64,000 bases of DNA from Cyanobium sp. CZS48M (GTDB taxonomy: Bacteria; Cyanobacteriota; Cyanobacteriia; PCC-6307; Cyanobiaceae): contig JAUCZK010000001.1 of NCBI GenBank assembly GCA_030373145.1, positions 186,001 to 250,000 of the forward strand, given 5' to 3'. Within the stretch, counting starts at the first letter, position 1; every line of letters starts with the position of its first letter. Shown piece by piece: positions 9,306 to 17,019 of this stretch. The notes below the pieces were generated by a model. It had not been told where the DNA came from. It saw only the letters and a list, made by a program, of their open reading frames with translations, and did no database searches. The position numbers and the translations under genes were made by a program.

Positions 9306-10285
9306 ACCGTGTGCTGGTGACCGCGCCCCTGAGCGTGGTGGCCCTGGGCCTTGGCTTCCTGGCCCAGCAGGCCTTCACCGAACCCCGCTCCAGCCTTGAT
9401 GCCAAGGTGATGGAGGCGCTGTTGCCGGCCACCACCGCCGATGACCCCGACCGCCAGGCCGAGGCGCGGCAGCTCCGCGAGATCCAGGCGCGCCGCGCCG
9501 ACGGCGCCATCCCCCCACCTGCGGCGGGAGCCGACCCCACCGGCGACCTGGCCCTGGCGGAGCCGGCCGCTGGCCGTCCCGTTCCCCTGGAAGCGCGGGT
9601 GGCCCTGCTGCGCCAGGCCGGTCGACCCACCCTGTCGGCCACCGGACCCTGGCGGCTGCTGGACGGCGATGGCCGGGTGCTGCTGCGCGGTGGCGCCGGC
9701 GAAGCTGTGGACTGGAGCAGCCAGAGCAGCGCTGATCTCTGGCTGGAGAGTGCCGGCGCCCAGGCCTTGCTGGTGAACGGATTGCCCTATGAAGGCCGCC
9801 TGCGCCTGCTGCGCGAAGGGGGCGGCATCACTCCGATCAACCACCTGCCCCTGGAGCGCTACATCGCCTCGGTGGTGGGGGCTGAAATGCCCAGCTCCTG
9901 GTCGATGGAAGCGCTCAAGGCCCAGGCGGTGGCCGCCCGCTCCTACGCCCTGGCCCACCTGGCCCGGCCCGCCAACCGCTACTGGCATCTGGGCGATACC
10001 ACCCGCTGGCAGGCCTACCGGGGACTGGAGTCGGTCTCGGCCCGGACCCGGGAGGCCACCGAACGCACCAATGGCATCATCCTCAGTTACCAGGGGGGCA
10101 TTGTTGAGAGCCTCTACGCCGCCAACTCCCAGATCACCCTGGAGGCCCATGGCCATCTGGGGGCGAGCATGAGCCAGGAGGGCGCCCAGCAACTGGCCAG
10201 CCAGGGTCAGCTATACAACCAGATCCTCGGTCATTACTACCAGGGGGCCTCCCTGGCACGGTTGCAGATCGGTGGAGCGGGCTGA
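9173..10285 (+). CDS. SpoIID/LytB domain protein (amidase enhancer-like)
   Basis: Up to 370 residues, with a SpoIID domain in the second half: LPLERYIASVVGAEMPSSWSMEALKAQAVAARSYAL is diagnostic, followed by DTTRWQAYRGLE and IVESLYAANSQ. SpoIID proteins cut glycan strands or stimulate amidases in peptidoglycan remodelling. A hydrophobic stretch, APLSVVALGLGFLA, near residue 52 is a signal anchor, so the protein should face the periplasm. The start is uncertain. The GTG at 9173 follows a G-rich stretch but overlaps phzF by 133 bp; a GTG at 9311, just after the phzF stop, would put the anchor at the N-terminus. I keep the longer frame because its upstream part has a basic, protein-like sequence. 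Confidence 0.88.
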   Translation: MRSAVFRHDPAVGFGSTAVGWPLERWCRRWGSRGLELLSARPGLNRVLVTAPLSVVALGLGFLAQQAFTEPRSSLDAKVMEALLPATTADDPDRQAEARQLREIQARRADGAIPPPAAGADPTGDLALAEPAAGRPVPLEARVALLRQAGRPTLSATGPWRLLDGDGRVLLRGGAGEAVDWSSQSSADLWLESAGAQALLVNGLPYEGRLRLLREGGGITPINHLPLERYIASVVGAEMPSSWSMEALKAQAVAARSYALAHLARPANRYWHLGDTTRWQAYRGLESVSARTREATERTNGIILSYQGGIVESLYAANSQITLEAHGHLGASMSQEGAQQLASQGQLYNQILGHYYQGASLARLQIGGAG

Positions 10286-11099
10286 GCGGATCTGGGCCGA
10301 AGCCCTGGAGCGCAGCCGTGAGGCCCTGGGCAGCGGCAGCCTTGTTCCCCTGGAAACCGAGCTGCTCCCCGCCCAGGGCTGGCAGCCGTTTCAACTGCGC
10401 CGCCTGCTCTCAGCCCCACCCAAGCACCTGCGGGCCCAGGGGCCCAAGCCCAACCCCTTCCACCCCTGGGATCCGCGTCTGCAGGTTCGCCTGCTGGGGC
10501 CCCGGCATCTGGTGCTGCTCAACAAGTACCCCGTCCAGGCGGGTCATGTGCTGCTGATCACCCAGGGCTATGAACCCCAGTCGGGCTGGCTCGAAGCCCA
10601 CGACTGGGCGGCGGTGGCCCGGGTGGATGCCGACACCGGTGGGCTCTGGTTCTTCAACAGCTGCGCTGAGGCCGGCGCCAGTCAGCCCCACCGGCACCTG
10701 CAGCTGCTGCCCCGCCACGGAGAAGAAGCCTGTCCGCTGGACGGATTGCTGCAAAACCAGCTGGCCGCAGGGGAGAACGCCTGGCCCTGGGCCTACCAGC
10801 TCAGCCCCCGCCAGCCCGGCGACGGGGCTGAAGCCCTCGCGGCCACGTACCGGGCCCATGCCCGGGCCCTCGGTTTGGGCGAGCCGTCGGGCGATAGCAA
10901 GCCGCGCCATCCCTACAACCTGATCTTCAGCGACCACTGGTTCCTGACGGTGCGGCGGCAGCGGGAGCACGTGGCGGGCTTCAGCGTGAATGCCCTGGGG
11001 TTTGCCGGCTACCTGCTGCTGAGCGAGCGCTCGGAGCTGGACTGGCTGCAGCGCGAGGGCCCCTGGGCCCTGCTCCAGGCGGTGGCGGCGAAGGGCTGA
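10272..11099 (+). CDS. ATP adenylyltransferase / Ap4A phosphorylase-like protein (HIT superfamily)
   Basis: A 275-residue HIT-superfamily protein resembling yeast Apa1/Apa2, which degrades Ap4A by phosphorolysis. The signature QPHRHLQLLPR is the histidine triad, and the upstream HVLLITQGYEPQSGWL and WFFNSCAEAGASQP match the adenylyltransferase subgroup. A C-terminal segment, NLIFSDHWFLTVRR, is also typical. Start is the GTG at 10272, overlapping the SpoIID-like gene by 14 bp. Cytosolic. Likely co-transcribed with gpsA, phzF and spoIID-like genes upstream. Confidence 0.9.
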   Translation: MERAERIWAEALERSREALGSGSLVPLETELLPAQGWQPFQLRRLLSAPPKHLRAQGPKPNPFHPWDPRLQVRLLGPRHLVLLNKYPVQAGHVLLITQGYEPQSGWLEAHDWAAVARVDADTGGLWFFNSCAEAGASQPHRHLQLLPRHGEEACPLDGLLQNQLAAGENAWPWAYQLSPRQPGDGAEALAATYRAHARALGLGEPSGDSKPRHPYNLIFSDHWFLTVRRQREHVAGFSVNALGFAGYLLLSERSELDWLQREGPWALLQAVAAKG

Positions 11100-11268
11100 G
11101 GGTTGAGCCCCATGAGCTGAGGTCTGGCCATTCCGTGGATTCACGGTTGCCGGAAGCGGCTGGTTGGTCCGTATCTGGAAAAGGGGAAGCGACCCGAGGT
11201 CGTGGCTCCCCGGTGGGGCTCCAAGCCCAACCCTCATTTCCCTATTACATCCACCTGTCTAGCGACCC

Positions 11269-12072
11269 ATGACCAGCGCCTCCCTGCTTCAACCCCGCTC
11301 CAGCCGTCCATCCCTGAGCCGGCGCCAGCGCCAGCGCAACGACCGGGTGGCCCGGCACCTGGAGCTGGTGCGACCGATCGCCCACCACTACAGCCTGCTC
11401 TGCCGCGAGGGTCGCGACGACCTCACCCAGGTGGGTCTGCTGGGCCTGCTCAGGGCCGCTGAATTGTTCCAGCGCGACCAGGGCACTCCGTTCGAAGCCT
11501 TTGCCCGCCATCACATCCGCGGTGCGATCCTGCACTACCTCCGTGACCAGGCGCCTGTGATCCGGCTGCCCCGGCGTCAGCGGGAGCTGGAGGACCGCCT
11601 GCGGCGGCTGCAACAGAGCCAGGTTGCTGAAGCCGCCGCAGGCAGCCGAAGCATGGAACCCATGGGCGTCTCAAGCCTGCGCAGGTCGCTGGGTCTGAGC
11701 GAGGCCCAGTGGCAGCGCTTCGAGCAATTGCGACAGCTGGGCAGGCTGGTGAGCCTGGATGGGGAGGAGGAGCGTCTTGCGGCAGTTGAGCCCGAAGCCG
11801 AGGTCGGACCAGAGGGGGGTGAGGCCGGCGTGCGGATCATGGCGCTGCTGGCCCAGCTGGAGCAACGCCAGCGCACCGCCGTTCAGGAGGTGGTGCTCTC
11901 AGGCCAGAGCCTCAGGGGAACCGCCCGCAAGATGGCGGTCAGCCCGATGACTGTTCACCGCTTGCTGGCCCGGGCTCTCGACAGCCTGAAGCAGCGCCTG
12001 GAGGGGGAGGGACTGGGCCTCAGCCCTGGTCCTGGCCGACGTCGCGGGCCATCTGCTTCTCCAGCGTACTGA
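11269..12072 (+). CDS. sigF: RNA polymerase group 3 sigma factor (SigF-like)
   Basis: A 267-residue alternative sigma-70 factor. Region 2 is visible in LVRPIAHHYSLLCREGRDDLTQVGLLGLLRAA and the following FARHHIRGAILHYLRDQ; region 3 follows at about 105-170; region 4 has a helix-turn-helix in SLRGTARKMAVSPMTVHRLLARALDSLKQ. The absence of a long region 1 and this size fit the SigF/type III group of cyanobacteria, which in other species control stress, motility or surface functions. The gene symbol is a best guess by family. A 170 bp leader lies upstream. The partner-switching proteins at 49-50 kb are candidate regulators of such a factor, but there is no direct evidence. Confidence 0.85.
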   Translation: MTSASLLQPRSSRPSLSRRQRQRNDRVARHLELVRPIAHHYSLLCREGRDDLTQVGLLGLLRAAELFQRDQGTPFEAFARHHIRGAILHYLRDQAPVIRLPRRQRELEDRLRRLQQSQVAEAAAGSRSMEPMGVSSLRRSLGLSEAQWQRFEQLRQLGRLVSLDGEEERLAAVEPEAEVGPEGGEAGVRIMALLAQLEQRQRTAVQEVVLSGQSLRGTARKMAVSPMTVHRLLARALDSLKQRLEGEGLGLSPGPGRRRGPSASPAY

Positions 12073-12214
12073 TCGCGGCATTCACCGCAGCCAGTTGGCG
12101 CTCGACCCCGTCCCGCCAGTAGCTGAGCATGTGCAGCTTGCGCTCCTGATGCTGGCGACGGCTGGAGGCGGGGTCGCAGCCGGAGCCACCAAAACAGGCC
12201 AAAGGGGCAAACAT
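12020..12214 (-). CDS. Small conserved protein, possibly membrane-attached
   Basis: A 64-residue minus-strand gene whose last 53 bp overlap the 3' end of the sigma factor gene and whose start is 12 bp from the DUF3370 start. The core reads as an amphipathic helix, YWRDGVERQLAAVNAAIST followed by LEKQMARD, which I think recurs in picocyanobacteria. The front has LACFGGSGCDPAS, a possible lipoprotein-like or metal-binding Cys pair, followed by RRQHQERKLHML. A shorter start at 12130 is possible. The helical, non-random composition argues against chance. Confidence 0.5.
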   Translation of the reverse strand: MFAPLACFGGSGCDPASSRRQHQERKLHMLSYWRDGVERQLAAVNAAISTLEKQMARDVGQDQG

Positions 12215-12225
12215 GAGAAAATGAC

Positions 12226-14205
12226 ATGTATACGGACGGTTCTAGCGAGCGGTCCACCCTCGATGCGAGGGCTGCCTCGACGCTGAGGCCAGCCCCCACA
12301 CTCCAGCGAGACCTCCCTCCAGTCAAGGGCCCTGCCCCAGTGGCTCGGGGGAGCGACCGCCGCAAATCCGGAACAACGTCCCAGTTGAGATTCAGTTTGA
12401 GAACTTTTGGTCCCATTGGTCTCGTTGCAGTGGCCGCCCTCTCCGCTGCGGCTGGCGCGATCCTGGAGGCACCCGCTGCTCGGGCCTCCTATGTGCAGCT
12501 GATGTCAGGTCAGTCGGCACGCCCCCTGCAGGGACGTTTCAACGCGGTGCCGGTGCTCCACTCAAACCAGCCGGAGGAGGTGTTCGGCCCGGGCATTCTG
12601 GTGAACACGGCTCCTGGATCGGCCGTCGCTCGCGAAACCGGCCAGAGCCTGCGCAACGCCACTTTCACCTTCAACGGTGAATTCGGTCTGCACATGCACC
12701 ACAAGTATTACCCCGAGGACGCCAGCCGCCTCGGCTATGGCCTGGTGCGCGGGCAGCTCACCCTGGCCACGATCGTGATGAACCCCGGCTCCCGGCCGGT
12801 CACGCTCGAATTCGACCGTGGTGCCGTGCGCAACAGCTTCGAGGCGCCCTATCTGGCCAATCACCTGATGGGGGTCAAGCCCCTGGGCCCCAGGCCCTGG
12901 AACACCGGTCCTGGAGATGCCACAGCCGTGATCATGCTGCGCAACCAGCGTGATTCGAAGTTGCCCGAGCGGATCACCATTCCCGCCAACAGCAGAGTCG
13001 TTCTGTTCAACACCCGGCTGCCCGCCCGGGGCATCGCCAACGGTCTGCTCAGCGGCCGCAGCGACGGTCCCTTCCAGATGGCGGTGGTGGCCGCCGAGGA
13101 TCCCCGCGGCGATGCCGATCTGATCGCGGTCCTGGATCAGGGGGTGCTGGCCCCGGGCCGCACGTACCTGAGCATGCTGCCCAAGATCCAGAACCGGCAG
13201 GTGTTCTCCCGGGTCGGTGGGGTGGCCCTGGGTGATGCCTTCCAGGCCAGCATCAGCCACGACCTGAACCAGTCCCCCCTGCATGTGCCCCTCACCAGCA
13301 CCACCCGTCACAATTTCGGCACCGGTGAGGTCCAGGTCAATGGTCTGGCCAGCCGCATGATCGATTCCTCCCTCGACAACGTGGGAACCTATGGGGTGCG
13401 TTTCGATGTGGAGCTGAACCTGAAGGGTTCAGGGCCCTACGAACTGGTCTTCAGCCATCCCACCGCCAATGGCCGCCAGTTCACCGCCTTCCGTGGATCC
13501 ATCGGAATCGAATCTGACGCTGGGTTCTACGAAGTGCACGTGGGCATGCGCTCCGGCGAAAGCCTCTCGCTGGGTCAGTTGAACCTTCGAGCCGGAGTCA
13601 ATAACCGCGTCAAGGTGAGCATGGTGTACCCCGCCGATGCCACCCCGGGTCATCTGCTCAGCGTGGTGCCCGCCTATCAGCTGGCCCAGCTGCGGGAGCG
13701 GGAGCGCCAGGTTGAGATCGCCCGTGCCGCCGCTGCCGAGGCCGCTGCGGCGTCCAAGCGCAAGTCCACACCTGCGGGAGCCCCACCGGCGGTGGCGGCC
13801 GGCGAGAGGGCACCAGCCCCGGCCATCACGGTGCCACCGCAAGCTCCCGTCCCAAGACCCGCGAAACCAGCCACTACGTCCAAACCCACCACCTCCAAGC
13901 CCGCTGCCGCCAAGCCGGCTACTGCCACGCCGGCCATCCCCAAGCCGGCCAGTGCCAGCCCCAGCAACGCCCGGCCCGCTCCGCCCCCACTACCGTCGAT
14001 GCCTGCGCTCGTGCCGGCCTGGTTGCCGCCCCTGCCTCCGTTGAAGTTGCTGAATCAGGCCCCTTCGGGTACAGCCAGCGTGGCGGAGGTGCCTGTGGGC
14101 ACATCCAAGCCAGCCTCCCACCAGGAGACTCAGCAGCTGCGGGATCGCTACCACGAGGCCGCCGAGGTCCAGCAACGCTTTCTCAGGCAGTTGATGGGCC
14201 GTTAA
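12226..14205 (+). CDS. DUF3370 domain secreted or surface protein
   Basis: A 659-residue protein of the cyanobacterial DUF3370 family. After a basic leader there is a hydrophobic signal segment, GLVAVAALSAAAGAILEAP, ending near ARAS at about residue 87, so export is expected. The DUF3370 core spans about 90-480 and includes VLHSNQPEEVFGPGILVNTAPGS, FGLHMHHKYYP and LGVRFDVELNLKG-like stretches. From about 490 the protein becomes rich in Ala, Pro, Lys and Thr, resembling a wall-spanning or linker region, then ends in a charged helix. Function unknown. The true start may be a TTG near 12384, just before the signal segment, since the first 52 residues are atypical. Confidence 0.85.
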   Translation: MYTDGSSERSTLDARAASTLRPAPTLQRDLPPVKGPAPVARGSDRRKSGTTSQLRFSLRTFGPIGLVAVAALSAAAGAILEAPAARASYVQLMSGQSARPLQGRFNAVPVLHSNQPEEVFGPGILVNTAPGSAVARETGQSLRNATFTFNGEFGLHMHHKYYPEDASRLGYGLVRGQLTLATIVMNPGSRPVTLEFDRGAVRNSFEAPYLANHLMGVKPLGPRPWNTGPGDATAVIMLRNQRDSKLPERITIPANSRVVLFNTRLPARGIANGLLSGRSDGPFQMAVVAAEDPRGDADLIAVLDQGVLAPGRTYLSMLPKIQNRQVFSRVGGVALGDAFQASISHDLNQSPLHVPLTSTTRHNFGTGEVQVNGLASRMIDSSLDNVGTYGVRFDVELNLKGSGPYELVFSHPTANGRQFTAFRGSIGIESDAGFYEVHVGMRSGESLSLGQLNLRAGVNNRVKVSMVYPADATPGHLLSVVPAYQLAQLRERERQVEIARAAAAEAAAASKRKSTPAGAPPAVAAGERAPAPAITVPPQAPVPRPAKPATTSKPTTSKPAAAKPATATPAIPKPASASPSNARPAPPPLPSMPALVPAWLPPLPPLKLLNQAPSGTASVAEVPVGTSKPASHQETQQLRDRYHEAAEVQQRFLRQLMGR

Positions 14206-14226
14206 GCCCGCTCTGATCAAGTTGCC

Positions 14227-15273
14227 GTGCCCCCCGACGACAGGAAGGCGGATCGCCAGAGAATTCAGCTGATCCTGCCCGTCGCCCAGGTGGAGCAGAT
14301 CGATGAGCTCTGCAGACAGCTGGGCCACCGCAGCCGCGGTGCCCTTTTGGAGCGGCTCCTGGAGGATCTCTTCCCCAGCGCTGAGGGTCTGAGCGACGAC
14401 ACTGAGGGGGAGGAGGCTGAGCTGGAGGCAGAGCTGGATGCCTGTCGGGCCCTGGTGCTGGTCACCGGGTTGGAGGGCGACCTGCTCTCGCTCAAGGGCA
14501 TTGATGACGAACCCGAGCTGGCGGAGCAGCCCGCGCTTGAGCTGGTGACCCGATCTCCCCAGCGCGGGCAACCCCAGGAGGCCCGCGAAGCCTCGGGTTC
14601 CAGTGGCATCGACCTGCCGGGTTTCGTGCGTCAGACGTCTTCGCGACTGAAGCGCAGCCTGCATCCCCGACCAACCGTTGCCGCTCAACCGCTGCCCGCG
14701 GTGGAGGCTCCTGAGCTGGATCAGGCCTTGCTCGCCGCTGATGAGCATTGGCTCAGCCTGTATGGCACAGCGGCGAATGAGGCGGTGCTGGAGGCCGCCA
14801 TGCTCTGGCTGGCCCGCGACATCTGGGCCCAGTCGGATCAGGCGGAGGGGCGGCCCTTCACCTGGGCCTTGATGGAGCAGTGGATCAGTGGCTTCGTGAC
14901 TGGCTGGCCGCCTGGACCGCCCCGGTTCAGCCGGGTGATCGTCGCTGCTGGGCTGCTGGAGGACCCCTTCAGCACCGGCACCCTCACCCTGCGGGTCCCC
15001 ACCTTGATCCGTCGCTTCGTGCATCGCTTCCGGCGGCGCCGCCAGGGAACGTCGTTCCAGACCCTGGAGCACACGATGACGTTGCAGGGGGCCCTGAAGG
15101 TGCTGGCGCTGCCCACGGCGCCTGGTCACCAACTCAGCCTCAACCAGATCCGCGAGGCCTATCGCGAGCAGGCCATGAGTCACCACCCCGACTCAGGCGG
15201 CAGCGCTGATGCGATGCGCCGCCTCAACGAGGCCTACCAGTTGCTCAAGGAGCTTTACCGACGCCCGGGCTGA
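14227..15273 (+). CDS. J-domain protein with N-terminal ribbon-helix-helix-like segment
   Basis: A 348-residue protein starting at a GTG. Residues 11-50 (RIQLILPVAQVEQIDELC then SRGALLERLLEDLF) look like a ribbon-helix-helix DNA-binding motif. An acidic linker and a central helical region with VLEAAMLWLARDIWA and WALMEQWISGF follow. The C-terminus is a short J-domain: IREAYREQAMSHHPDSGG with HPD at 320-322, then MRRLNEAYQLLKE. J-domains recruit and activate DnaK; the partner and target are unknown. The combination is unusual. It lies 21 bp after the DUF3370 gene and may share its transcript. Confidence 0.8.
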   Translation: MPPDDRKADRQRIQLILPVAQVEQIDELCRQLGHRSRGALLERLLEDLFPSAEGLSDDTEGEEAELEAELDACRALVLVTGLEGDLLSLKGIDDEPELAEQPALELVTRSPQRGQPQEAREASGSSGIDLPGFVRQTSSRLKRSLHPRPTVAAQPLPAVEAPELDQALLAADEHWLSLYGTAANEAVLEAAMLWLARDIWAQSDQAEGRPFTWALMEQWISGFVTGWPPGPPRFSRVIVAAGLLEDPFSTGTLTLRVPTLIRRFVHRFRRRRQGTSFQTLEHTMTLQGALKVLALPTAPGHQLSLNQIREAYREQAMSHHPDSGGSADAMRRLNEAYQLLKELYRRPG

Positions 15274-15323
15274 GCCGGAGGCCATGGGCGACTTAACGGG
15301 CTGACACATTAGCTGTTTCGCTA

Positions 15324-15372
15324 GTCTCATTTTAGACAAGTGCTGAGTCCAGGAATTTGTCTTGACTGAGAT
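15324..15372. repeat. Palindromic repeat element, copy A
   Basis: Begins GTCTCATTTTAGACAAG and ends GTCTTGACTGAGAT. The head TCTCATTTTAGAC and the reverse complement of the tail match at about 10 of 13 bases, so the element can fold into an imperfect hairpin. It aligns along its length with copy B at 15764. Confidence 0.6.
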
Positions 15373-15614
15373 GCACTAGCTACTACTTTGGGCTTCAGTT
15401 GACCAGGCGCTACCAGCCCTCGCGCTGGGGTTGCCCTGTGGCGCGCGAAACGTCCATCGGCAGGACTGGGGGTGGCGCCCGTGGGCTGCGCGGGCGGCTG
15501 TGGGCCGCTGGATGAGGGCCAGGAGCGGCTGCGTTGGTCCAGCCAGGCTTGGACACAGCGTCCAGGGGCCGCCGCAACGCTCAGATCCCAGTGGCAGCCT
15601 GATTCAGCGATTCT

Positions 15615-15641
15615 GCGTACCTGCTGTAGACACAGGTACGC
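15615..15641. repeat. Perfect 9-bp inverted repeat with 9-base loop
   Basis: GCGTACCTG at 15615-15623 pairs exactly with CAGGTACGC at 15633-15641, leaving a 9-base loop. No T-run follows, so it is not a classical terminator. It may be an operator, a structured RNA stem or an element remnant. Confidence 0.6.
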
Positions 15642-15728
15642 GAGTGATTCTGGCTGTAAAAGCCCCACTGGTTCTCCTGGGATGACGCCGAATGGGCGAC
15701 TTTTTGGGTTGGTTCACGGCTGGGCGCG

Positions 15729-15754
15729 CGACAGTGACTGCCGACAGTGACTGC
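15729..15754. repeat. 13-base tandem duplication
   Basis: CGACAGTGACTGC occurs twice back to back at 15729-15741 and 15742-15754, ten bases before copy B of the palindromic repeat. It could be a small slippage duplication or paired binding sites. Confidence 0.6.
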
Positions 15755-15763
15755 ATCCAGGTC

Positions 15764-15812
15764 GTCTCATTTTAGGAACAAGTTAAGTCCCAGGTAGAAT
15801 CTTGAATAAGAC
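15764..15812. repeat. Palindromic repeat element, copy B
   Basis: Begins GTCTCATTTTAGGAACAAG and ends TCTTGAATAAGAC, matching copy A at 15324 over the whole length with a few small gaps. Fragments of the tail recur at 15853 (GACCTGAATGAGA) and 15985 (GTCTTGAATGAGAT), and of the head at 16080 (GTCTCATCTGAT). Confidence 0.6.
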
Positions 15813-16396
15813 AATTAAGTCTCTTTGGGTCGCAAGATAGGTCCTGAGACAAGACCTGAATGAGAACTGCGAGCGAAGGGCCTGGGCCCAGATGGTCAAA
15901 TACCCCCCCCTCGTCTCAGTAAGCAAACCTCGCTTCGGCGATATTGTTCATCCAGAGCGTGTCTAAAGCTGTGACACGAATCTGGTCTTGAATGAGATGG
16001 CCTTGATGCTCCTCCAGGGAGTCTGCCGGTCAGCCTCAAGAACAGGCCTGCCGCACTTGTGCATCAATTCGGTACGCGTGTCTCATCTGATCCCAGATTT
16101 TGGACCCATGACAAGACCACTAGGAGAGGCCTGATTTTATCTGGATGTCCCTTGGGCCATGCCCATAGCCATTCCTTCGCTCATCGCGGTAGCGATGCCG
16201 CGGGTCTCTCGATGGCCTCCCTCCACTAGCGGATCCCTTCTGCCCGCAGAAGTTGTCGAAACTGTTCTGCTCCGTGCGCTCAGTTTCTTGTGCGACCGCG
16301 ATGACGCCACAAAAAACCTGACCCTGGACTCAGCCAGAAATCACTGGGGCTTTGAGTTTCAGGCGGCTTGGGGCGACTCGATGATCGCTGACTTAT

Positions 16397-16414
16397 CCCA
16401 GGCTCAGCCCTGGG
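16397..16414 (-). terminator. Weak hairpin at the end of apcD
   Basis: CCCAGG at 16397-16402 pairs with CCTGGG at 16409-16414, and the apcD stop codon lies in the loop. The sequence past it in the minus direction is only modestly AT-rich (ATAAGT), so termination is plausible but weakly supported. Confidence 0.35.
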
Positions 16415-16898
16415 TCTGCATGCCCTGGATCAGGTAGTCGAAGTAAGGAGATGTGCTGGCGGCATCATCGGTGCCCAGCAGGGCTAGGGAGGCTTCCTTC
16501 AAGGTGCGCATGCTCTCGACCATGCCCGCCATGGGCACACCGAGGCTGTTGTACATCTCGCGGGCCCCGTTGAGACCGATCTCCTGGATCTTCTCGGTGC
16601 TGCCGGCCAGCACGCCGTAGGTGACCAGGCGCAGATACCAGCTGAAATCACGCAGGCACTGGGCCCGTTGCTTCTGGCCATAGGCATTGCCGCCCTGGGC
16701 CACGTAGTCGGGTTTGCGGGAGAACAGGAGGCGGGCGGCCTCATCGACGATCTTTTTCTCGTTTTCCGCCAGGGCGCGGGCCACGCGGATGCGCTGGGCT
16801 CCACCAGAGAGGTACTGCGCCATCGAGCGGAGTTCTCCGCCGCTGGGATACCGCAGCTGATCATCGGCTTGGAGGATCAGATCCCGAACGACGCTCAT
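16404..16898 (-). CDS. apcD: Allophycocyanin-B alpha subunit (phycobilisome terminal emitter)
   Basis: A 164-residue phycobiliprotein. The start is the ATG at 16898 giving [20 protein letters not shown]; a longer frame reaching 16982 adds 28 residues with no family match. Diagnostic segments are [47 protein letters not shown] with the chromophore Cys in AQCLRD, and [15 protein letters not shown]. ApcD pairs with an allophycocyanin beta subunit in the phycobilisome core and helps pass energy to the photosystems. It binds one phycocyanobilin. The gene stands alone, away from apcABC, which is usual. It shows the organism makes phycobilisomes. Confidence 0.92.
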   Translation of the reverse strand: MSVVRDLILQADDQLRYPSGGELRSMAQYLSGGAQRIRVARALAENEKKIVDEAARLLFSRKPDYVAQGGNAYGQKQRAQCLRDFSWYLRLVTYGVLAGSTEKIQEIGLNGAREMYNSLGVPMAGMVESMRTLKEASLALLGTDDAASTSPYFDYLIQGMQTQG

Positions 16899-17019
16899 CG
16901 AGGACACCAGGCGCTGGATCACTTTATCGATCCACGAACCCCCCTGCGGCAGGACGTCTTCAGATGTAACGCCCCTTTGCATCTAGGGTTTGCTCAACGA
17001 CCCAAGCGCTCCGATTCCC

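Larger units (their letters stand above)
15274..16396. other. 1.1 kb gene-free tract with mixed composition and repeats
   Basis: No convincing gene on either strand. The ends (15300-15400 and 15760-16150) are AT-richer than the rest of the window, while 15420-15600 is GC-rich. It carries two 49-base related elements and several fragments of them, a perfect 9-bp stem and a 13-base tandem repeat, listed separately. ORFs here lack protein-like composition. It could be a decayed mobile element, or an intergenic region carrying regulatory RNA. A homology search would decide. Confidence 0.6.

Noticed and set aside
12562-13311. 249-residue minus-strand frame inside the DUF3370 gene
   Set aside because: Shadow frame; the DUF3370 motifs run in the plus frame without interruption.
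15274-16396. Possible CRISPR array or insertion sequence in the repeat-rich gap
   Set aside because: Repeats are few, irregularly spaced and divergent, there are no regular spacers, and no transposase-like frame is present.
16159-16437. 92-residue plus-strand frame beside apcD
   Set aside because: No protein-like pattern, overlaps the apcD 3' end, and lies in the repeat-bearing gene-free tract.
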